Source: Eubacteriaceae bacterium
Lineage (GTDB): Bacteria; Bacillota; Clostridia; Eubacteriales; Alkalibacteraceae
Assembly: GCA_003446375.1 (NCBI GenBank)
Contig: DMAW01000136.1
Span: 1 to 20,110, forward strand
Direction of reading: 5' to 3'
Length of the DNA: 20,110 nt
In this document: one piece after another, positions 16,002 through 20,110 of the stretch
Numbering within the stretch: position 1 is the stretch's first letter
Layout: every line of letters begins with the position of its first letter
The notes under the pieces: generated by a model
Told to the model about the DNA's origin: nothing
Databases searched by the model: none
Seen by the model: the letters and a program-made list of their open reading frames with translations, nothing else
Translations under genes and position numbers: made by a program

Positions 16002-16391
16002 ATGAAAAGGTATATTGGTATGACTGTCATCGGTTATTTTTATATATTTGGAGCTATAGTATTGCTATTGACTTTGGGGATTGAACAAAATGTTCCTATT
16101 AATGTTCGGGTTGGTTTAGAATTTTTACCTGAATTAGGTGTTAGAATATTTATTTCGATATTATTTATAATTATGTCTGTTGGATTTGTTAATTTAAAAA
16201 AATGGGCATATTGGTTAATGATTTTGTGCTCGATATATATGTTGGTTATAAGCTTAAGCTTAGCGTTTAATTATCAAAATCAGTTGTTTGTAGGTAATGC
16301 AGTATTCTCGGCGAGTATTTTAATATATACAATCTTCAATCGACATCATTTTAAGTATACTCATACTAGGAGCAAAAAAAACTCTAACTGA
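16002..16391 (+). CDS. Small four-helix membrane protein, unknown
   Basis: The 129-residue product has four predicted membrane segments at about 7-26, 46-63, 69-89 and 95-112. There is a short charged loop (NLKKW) between helices 2 and 3 and a basic, His/Lys-rich C-terminal tail. The ATG is well supported by GGGGGT about 7 bases upstream. I do not recognise a family, and no catalytic motif is visible. It follows the secreted-protein gene by 152 bp on the same strand and shares its AT-rich composition. An immunity or accessory role for the secreted protein is only a guess. Dispersed repeat R1 copy B begins nine bases after its stop. Confidence 0.7.
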   Translation: MKRYIGMTVIGYFYIFGAIVLLLTLGIEQNVPINVRVGLEFLPELGVRIFISILFIIMSVGFVNLKKWAYWLMILCSIYMLVISLSLAFNYQNQLFVGNAVFSASILIYTIFNRHHFKYTHTRSKKNSN

Positions 16392-16399
16392 CAATCTAG

Positions 16400-16438
16400 A
16401 GGTGCCTTTGGCACCGTCTAAGCCGCTGAAGCGGCTGT
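16400..16438 (+). repeat. Dispersed repeat R1, copy B
   Basis: Identical over 39 bp to 14275-14313. Here it is followed by two more short-loop hairpins, not by the tandem array. Confidence 0.9.
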
Positions 16439-16442
16439 TTGT

Positions 16443-16503
16443 CGTACGGCCGCGCCGTACGGGAAAAGGTTATTGAACGGTCGTATTAGTCGCTGGAGCG
16501 ACT
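16443..16503. repeat. Two short-loop hairpins after R1 copy B
   Basis: CGTACGGC-CGC-GCCGTACG (16443-16461) and AGTCGCT-GG-AGCGACT (16488-16503). The second resembles the AGCCGCT hairpin of R1 with compensating changes in both arms, which keeps the stem. The rest of 16392-16751 is non-coding and mostly repeat. Confidence 0.65.
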
Positions 16504-16645
16504 GTGGGTGAGGCGGTGTTCGGTGGGTCAAGAAAAGCAAAAGACAAGTTTTGAACCACGAAGAACACAAAGGCCACTAAGTTGTAAGATTTAAGTAATT
16601 AAAAGGTTTTTCCTTTCCAACTTTCCAACTGACCAACTTCCTGCT

Positions 16646-16740
16646 TTTACTTATATCTTAGAACTTAAAACTTGAGCCTCTTGCTTCGCCTTCTACTTTC
16701 CACTTTCCCCGCGACCAAAGGAAGCTCCCACGTGAGCGAA
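16646..16740 (+). repeat. Dispersed repeat R2, copy B
   Basis: Matches 14961-15073 in the same orientation, including the 32-bp identical core. It stops about 12 bases before the tetR-type gene's stop codon. The tandem word TTTCCAAC occurs twice just upstream. Confidence 0.85.
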
Positions 16741-16751
16741 GCGAACCCTTT

Positions 16752-17423
16752 CTACTTCTTATCCAGGCTTATCGCAAAATAGTCGCTCAAAGTGACTTTC
16801 ATATCATTGTAAATCTCGTAGGTTCTTTTTAAGACCTCATCGATTCGCTCATTGCTTATTCCCATGGAGTTATACATGGTCCTTATCCTGAAATCGTAAA
16901 GTTCTTCCTTGGAGATATGCAGGTAGCCTTCGATGTATTTTTTGGCTATGCCTATTCCAATCGAAGTATTTGCGACCCAGATAAGGCGTATCTGATCCTC
17001 ATTTAGAGGCAGCTTGTATCTGTCCACATGCAACCTGAAAAAATATTTAAACACTTTCGTATCGTATTCGACGCCTTCCAAGCACATTTCGTAATAAAAA
17101 CGCTTTAAATTTTCATCTTTTTCAGCTAAATCGGTAAATATGAGTATCTCTAGGCAAGTGCCAACCTGAAGGTCGTATTCGCCGTAATGCTTGATCATGT
17201 AATTTTCCACTGCAGTCTTGATTTCCACATAAAAGTTTCCGTATATGATCTCGGCAATTTTTTTCTTGGTTTTAAAATAATAATTTATCAGGCCAGGATT
17301 GCTGTCGGCCATTTCGCATATGTCTTTATATGTAGTTTTTTTATAGCCATTCAAGTAGAATAGCTTCTTGCAAGTCTCGATTATCTTATTCCTTGATTTT
17401 TCTCCGGTTTTGTAAACAGCCAC
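16752..17423 (-). CDS. TetR/AcrR-family transcriptional regulator
   Basis: The 223-residue product begins with a TetR-type DNA-binding domain: the segment RNKIIETCKKLF, then NGYKKTTYKDICEMA, and the recognition helix with NPGLINYYFKTKKKI. An all-helical ligand-binding domain follows. I prefer the GTG at 17423 because GGGGT lies six bases upstream and it gives a normal leader from the promoter. An ATG at 17441 would add six residues but has no ribosome site and would sit about ten bases from the predicted transcript start. It is divergent from the amino-acid transporter gene, so it most likely controls that gene and itself. The inducer is unknown. Confidence 0.88.
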   Translation of the reverse strand: MAVYKTGEKSRNKIIETCKKLFYLNGYKKTTYKDICEMADSNPGLINYYFKTKKKIAEIIYGNFYVEIKTAVENYMIKHYGEYDLQVGTCLEILIFTDLAEKDENLKRFYYEMCLEGVEYDTKVFKYFFRLHVDRYKLPLNEDQIRLIWVANTSIGIGIAKKYIEGYLHISKEELYDFRIRTMYNSMGISNERIDEVLKRTYEIYNDMKVTLSDYFAISLDKK

Positions 17424-17457
17424 AGCTACACCCCGTCTCATGTTTGATTAATTAATA

Positions 17458-17486
17458 ATTATACAGTATCAAAGAGACAAATACAA
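17458..17486 (-). promoter_or_regulatory. Promoter of the tetR-type gene
   Basis: On the minus strand TTGTAT (17486-17481) and TATAAT (17463-17458) are 17 bp apart. TTGAT (17444-17448) and ATCAA (17468-17472) form an inverted pair around the -10 region, which could be part of an operator for self-repression, though the arms are short. Confidence 0.6.
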
Positions 17487-17523
17487 TGCCGAGGAATAGG
17501 CAAGGATAAATAAAAAAGCCTTC

Positions 17524-17551
17524 TTGACAGGGGAAAAATCAATGTTATAAT
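17524..17551 (+). promoter_or_regulatory. Near-ideal promoter of the transporter gene
   Basis: TTGACA at 17524-17529 and TATAAT at 17546-17551 are separated by 16 bp, and TG one base before the -10 makes it extended. Such a strong promoter suggests high expression unless repressed, which fits the divergent TetR-type gene. Confidence 0.82.
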
Positions 17552-17583
17552 GTGTTTTGGCGAATGTTGAAAGGAGACATATA

Positions 17584-18936
17584 ATGAATGAAAGAAGCGA
17601 ATTTTCAAGTAAAATAGGATTTATCTTGGCGGCGGCCGGATCGGCCGTAGGGCTTGGGAATATATGGAGATTTCCGTATCTGGCAGCCAAATACGGAGGA
17701 GGCTTATTCGTACTCATCTACATTTTTTTCATAACTACTTTTGGATATGCGATAATGACCTCAGAAATAGCCATTGGAAGGAAAACTAGGTTAAGCCCCA
17801 TTGGAGCTTATGAAAGCTTGGATAAAAGGTACAAATTCTTAGGGGTAATAGCAGTCGTGGTCGCGGCGCTTATAGTGCCTTACTATAGCGTCATAGGCGG
17901 TTGGATAATAAAGTACCTTGCAGTATTTTTGACAGGAGGAGCTTTTTTAGCAGCACAGGATGGTTTTTTTGCTGACTTCATAACGAGTCCTTTGGAACCG
18001 GTTTTGTGGCAGGCTTTGTTTGTATTGATTGCTGCTGGGGTTGTATTTAAAGGAATAAAAGACGGAATCGAAAGAGCGAACAGGATACTTATGCCCGTGC
18101 TAATAGTACTGTCTTTGGGAATCGGTGCTTATGCGATGACGTTGCCTGGCGCGGTTGAAGGACTTAAGTATTATATGATACCTGATTTTTCCCGCTTCTC
18201 TATTGAAGGAGTGCTGGCAGCCCTGGGTCAGATGTTTTATTCTCTGTCGCTTGCGATGGGCATAATGATCACTTATGGATCTTATCTAAATAAAAATGAT
18301 AACATCAAAAAATCAGTGAAGCAGATAGAGGTTTTTGATTCTGGAGTTGCTATTCTTGCAGGTTTTATGATAGTGCCCGCTGTCTTTGCCTTTTCAGGTG
18401 GCAGCCAGGAAGCTCTAAGCGCAGGGCCGGGTCTTATGTTCATAACTCTGCCTAAAGTTTTTGATAGCATGGCATTTAGCACAATAATCGGAAGCGCATT
18501 TTTCATGATGGTGCTTTTTGCTGCCATAACCAGTGGAATATCTCTTATGGAAGTCGTTGTATCCACCATATGTGATAAATACGGAATGAAGAGAAACAAA
18601 GCAGTGGTCCTCACTACGATTTTTGTAATAATAATGGGGGTTCCTTCATCTTTAGGAAATGGAGTATGGAGCGGCTTTACGATACTTGATTTAGCAATAC
18701 TTGATTTCTTTGATTTCATCACAAATGCTGTCCTGATGCCTGTTGGCGCATTGCTGATGTGCGTATTTATCGGATATGTACTTAAAGCTGATGTCATATT
18801 AAACGAGATGCAGCTTGAATCGGATTTAAAAAGCAGGAGATTCTATACATTCATGATCAAATATGTAGCGCCATTGTTCATAGTGGCAGTGTTGTTAAGC
18901 TCAATCTTATCGACTTTTGGAGTTATTTCAATATGA
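17584..18936 (+). CDS. Sodium-dependent transporter, NSS/SNF family
   Basis: The 450-residue membrane protein belongs to the neurotransmitter:sodium symporter family (bacterial LeuT, MhsT, TyT1). The hallmark first helix AGSAVGLGNIWRFPYLA at about residues 18-34 contains the unwound sodium and substrate site. YGGG follows, and about 11-12 membrane helices are visible. Bacterial members mostly import amino acids with sodium; the actual substrate cannot be read here. AAAGGAG at 17570 supports the ATG at 17584, while a TTG at 17557 in the same frame lacks one. The size is typical of bacterial members. It is probably monocistronic, with its own strong promoter and terminator and a divergent TetR-type regulator. 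Confidence 0.95.
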   Translation: MNERSEFSSKIGFILAAAGSAVGLGNIWRFPYLAAKYGGGLFVLIYIFFITTFGYAIMTSEIAIGRKTRLSPIGAYESLDKRYKFLGVIAVVVAALIVPYYSVIGGWIIKYLAVFLTGGAFLAAQDGFFADFITSPLEPVLWQALFVLIAAGVVFKGIKDGIERANRILMPVLIVLSLGIGAYAMTLPGAVEGLKYYMIPDFSRFSIEGVLAALGQMFYSLSLAMGIMITYGSYLNKNDNIKKSVKQIEVFDSGVAILAGFMIVPAVFAFSGGSQEALSAGPGLMFITLPKVFDSMAFSTIIGSAFFMMVLFAAITSGISLMEVVVSTICDKYGMKRNKAVVLTTIFVIIMGVPSSLGNGVWSGFTILDLAILDFFDFITNAVLMPVGALLMCVFIGYVLKADVILNEMQLESDLKSRRFYTFMIKYVAPLFIVAVLLSSILSTFGVISI

Positions 18937-18962
18937 GACAAGCCTCACGCTTGTCTTTTTTT
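18936..18962 (+). terminator. Intrinsic terminator of the transporter gene
   Basis: AGACAAGC (18936-18943) and GCTTGTCT (18949-18956) pair around CTCAC and run into a T-tract. The stem starts on the last base of the transporter stop codon. Confidence 0.92.
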
Positions 18963-19024
18963 ATGCTGAAAATTAGTGTATTATAATTGTAACTAAAAAT
19001 CCACGTGACTGGGAGCGGCCATGA

Positions 19025-19729
19025 ATGAAAAAAAACATACTGATAGTTGAAGATGAGCCGAATATAAGACTTGGGCTCGAAAGAATAATAAAATCAATAG
19101 ACCAAGAGGTGGCGGTATTCAAGACGGGATATGCATCTGAGGCTCTTGAATTTTTGAAAAATAACATTGTCCATGCTTTTTTGTTGGATATCCAGCTAGT
19201 CGACTACAGCGGGATAGATCTTGCAGAAAAAATCAGGATGATAGATGCATATAAGTTTACGCCTATTGTATTTATAACAGCAATACCTACAAAGGAAATG
19301 ATGGCCTTTAGAAAACTCCACAGCTACGATTACATTCTGAAACCTTTTGAAGAAGAGAGGGTCAGAGATGCTTTAGAACCGGTCATCAATGTTTACGAAC
19401 CGCCGCAAAACAGCGAATCCCGCAAGATAAGCCTAAAATCAAGAGGAGTAATGTTTAGTTTTAAGCTGGATGAGATAATTTACATCGAAGCAATGAACAA
19501 AAGGGTGTCGGTAAAAACGGTGAATGAATCGGCAGAGTTTAACAAATACAGCTTGGGATCAATAAGTGACAGGATGGACTCAAGGTTCGTTAGATGTCAC
19601 AGGAGCTATTTGGTAAATAGAGACTATGTTGAAAAAATCGATAAAACAGGTGGGTTCATTTATCTGAAAAACACGCAGGGAATGATTCCGATAGGCAGAA
19701 AATTTTTGGATTTCTTGGATGAACTATAA
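19025..19729 (+). CDS. LytTR-family response regulator (AgrA-like)
   Basis: The 234-residue regulator has a receiver domain (acidic residues E9/D10/E11, phosphoacceptor D55 in LLDIQL, T85 and K106) and a LytTR DNA-binding domain from about residue 130 with IIYIEAMNKRVSV, FVRCHRSYLVN and IPIGRKF. This is the AgrA/LytR/ComE architecture, which usually answers to peptide-sensing or membrane kinases. The ATG at 19025 is used with GGGAG nine bases before it. An ATG at 19021 is out of frame and soon stops. TATAAT at 18982-18987 may be its -10, without a clear -35. No kinase lies beside it inside the window. The agrD-like gene is convergent, 148 bp downstream, which suggests this is the response regulator of that system. 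Confidence 0.93.
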   Translation: MKKNILIVEDEPNIRLGLERIIKSIDQEVAVFKTGYASEALEFLKNNIVHAFLLDIQLVDYSGIDLAEKIRMIDAYKFTPIVFITAIPTKEMMAFRKLHSYDYILKPFEEERVRDALEPVINVYEPPQNSESRKISLKSRGVMFSFKLDEIIYIEAMNKRVSVKTVNESAEFNKYSLGSISDRMDSRFVRCHRSYLVNRDYVEKIDKTGGFIYLKNTQGMIPIGRKFLDFLDEL

Positions 19730-19736
19730 ATATTAA

Positions 19737-19779
19737 TTAAGATGCGAGCGAGCTACAGGTTTTTGCACTCGCATCTTAA
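19737..19779. terminator. Long inverted repeat after the LytTR gene
   Basis: A 12-bp perfect stem (19737-19748 with 19768-19779) encloses a 19-base loop. It begins 7 bases after the stop codon. There is no T-tract after it on the + strand; on the - strand TTAATTAATATTTAT follows. It is a possible bidirectional terminator between the convergent genes. Confidence 0.5.
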
Positions 19780-19807
19780 CATAGAGAGAGCTTTTAAAGT
19801 GGGGATT

Positions 19808-19852
19808 CCCGGTCAGGAATAGGTGTTGGATATAGAGTGGTTCCTGACTGGG
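19808..19852. other. Inverted repeat downstream of the agrD-like gene
   Basis: CCCGGTCAGGAA (19808-19819) pairs with TTCCTGACTGGG (19841-19852) with one G-T wobble, around a 21-base loop. It is 25 bases beyond the agrD-like stop. It lacks a T-tract, so termination, RNA stabilisation and protein binding are all possible. Confidence 0.45.
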
Positions 19853-19877
19853 CGGCTAAAAATAAACAAGTGTTTTT

Positions 19878-20030
19878 CTACAAAATTTTGTTGCTCAGAT
19901 ATTTTGGCGATTCAGGCTCGCCGAAGAAAAGTATGCTAGCGGTGTTGGTAAGTATTACGGGAGTAAATGCTATAAATAGAGCACATATTCCTTTTAATGC
20001 CTTTTTAAGCCCTTTTCTTTCTTTTTTCAT
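19878..20030 (-). CDS. agrD: AgrD-like cyclic lactone autoinducer precursor
   Basis: The 50-residue product has the three-part layout of AgrD precursors. A basic, amphipathic leader (residues 1-27) carries Lys pairs and a hydrophobic face. The core is NTASILFF, with Ser32 as the likely ring nucleophile and SILFF as a five-residue ring ending at Phe36. The tail GEPESPKYL aligns with the Staphylococcus aureus AgrD tail DEVEVPKEL, sharing E-x-E-x-P-K-x-L. AgrB would cut between Phe36 and Gly37 and form a lactone, since serine replaces the usual cysteine. The ATG is the only in-frame start after a stop, and AAAGGA lies about ten bases upstream. It overlaps the stop of the upstream frame as TAATG, implying coupled translation. 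I did not compare it with a database. Confidence 0.85.
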   Translation of the reverse strand: MKKERKGLKKALKGICALFIAFTPVILTNTASILFFGEPESPKYLSNKIL

Positions 20031-20110
20031 TAAGCATCATTCCTTTCGAAGCGAAAAGCTGCATCATCTGTAGAGAGTTGATCCATATAAACAAACTTAA
20101 AAGCCGTAAA
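20030..20110 (-). CDS. agrB: Partial C-terminus, probably AgrB
   Basis: A frame open from the window edge gives 26 residues ending in DAAFRFERNDA and a TAA that overlaps the agrD-like ATG. The agrD ribosome site lies inside it. In Agr loci agrB, the membrane cysteine endopeptidase that matures AgrD, sits directly upstream of agrD. The assignment rests on position and overlap; the 26 residues carry no diagnostic motif. The catalytic His and Cys would lie outside the window. Confidence 0.6.
   Translation of the reverse strand, partial: FTAFKFVYMDQLSTDDAAFRFERNDA

Noticed and set aside
14226..16740. Insertion sequence or integron with attC-like hairpins
   Set aside because: No transposase or integrase is present, no terminal inverted repeats with target duplications are found, and the hairpins lack the attC core-site layout.
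18282..18797. 171-codon minus-strand frame inside the transporter gene
   Set aside because: It is antisense to a well-conserved membrane protein, with no start signal of its own.
19837..20073. 78-codon open frame on the plus strand at the right end
   Set aside because: It is the antisense of the agrD-like gene and part of the agrB-like frame, has no ribosome-binding site, and its composition looks non-coding.

Overview
The window looks like a chromosomal segment from a low-to-moderate-GC, anaerobic Firmicute of the class Clostridia. The evidence is the rapZ-yvcK-whiA block, a dnaE-pfkA-pyk run, purine-rich Shine-Dalgarno sites ahead of almost every gene, a class I cyclic-di-GMP riboswitch and an Agr-type peptide locus. 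I cannot name the genus from sequence alone.

Region 1 (57-3599, + strand) is a tight operon: a PHP-family phosphoesterase, rapZ, yvcK (glmR) and whiA, with gaps of 1-15 bp. It ends in two hairpins. The second hairpin overlaps a perfect consensus sigma-A promoter that points at dnaE. Region 2 (3792-10034, + strand) is dnaE-pfkA-pyk: the replicative polymerase alpha subunit followed by two control enzymes of glycolysis. A 20-bp perfect bidirectional terminator closes it. Region 3 (10095-13820, - strand) is a response regulator, a sensor kinase and a lipoprotein. A WalR/PhoP-like direct repeat lies between the kinase and lipoprotein genes.

Region 4 (about 13920-16750) is accessory. A c-di-GMP-I riboswitch with its own promoter runs into two terminators but has no adjacent gene. 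Then come a cluster of small hairpins, three tandem copies of a 171-bp unit that carries an 11-bp-phased GTTTAAC array, and two dispersed repeats that occur in the same order on both sides of two AT-rich genes (a secreted protein and a four-helix membrane protein, both unrecognised). Region 5 (16752-18936) is a TetR-type regulator divergent from a sodium-dependent amino-acid transporter that has a near-ideal promoter.

Region 6 (19025-20110) is the most interesting. A LytTR response regulator (+) converges on a 50-codon gene (-) whose product has the features of an AgrD autoinducer precursor, with a serine where most have cysteine. Its start codon overlaps the stop of an upstream reading frame that runs off the window edge and is probably agrB. 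The edge therefore seems to hold half of a lactone-peptide quorum-sensing locus. No sensor kinase for it is visible inside the window.
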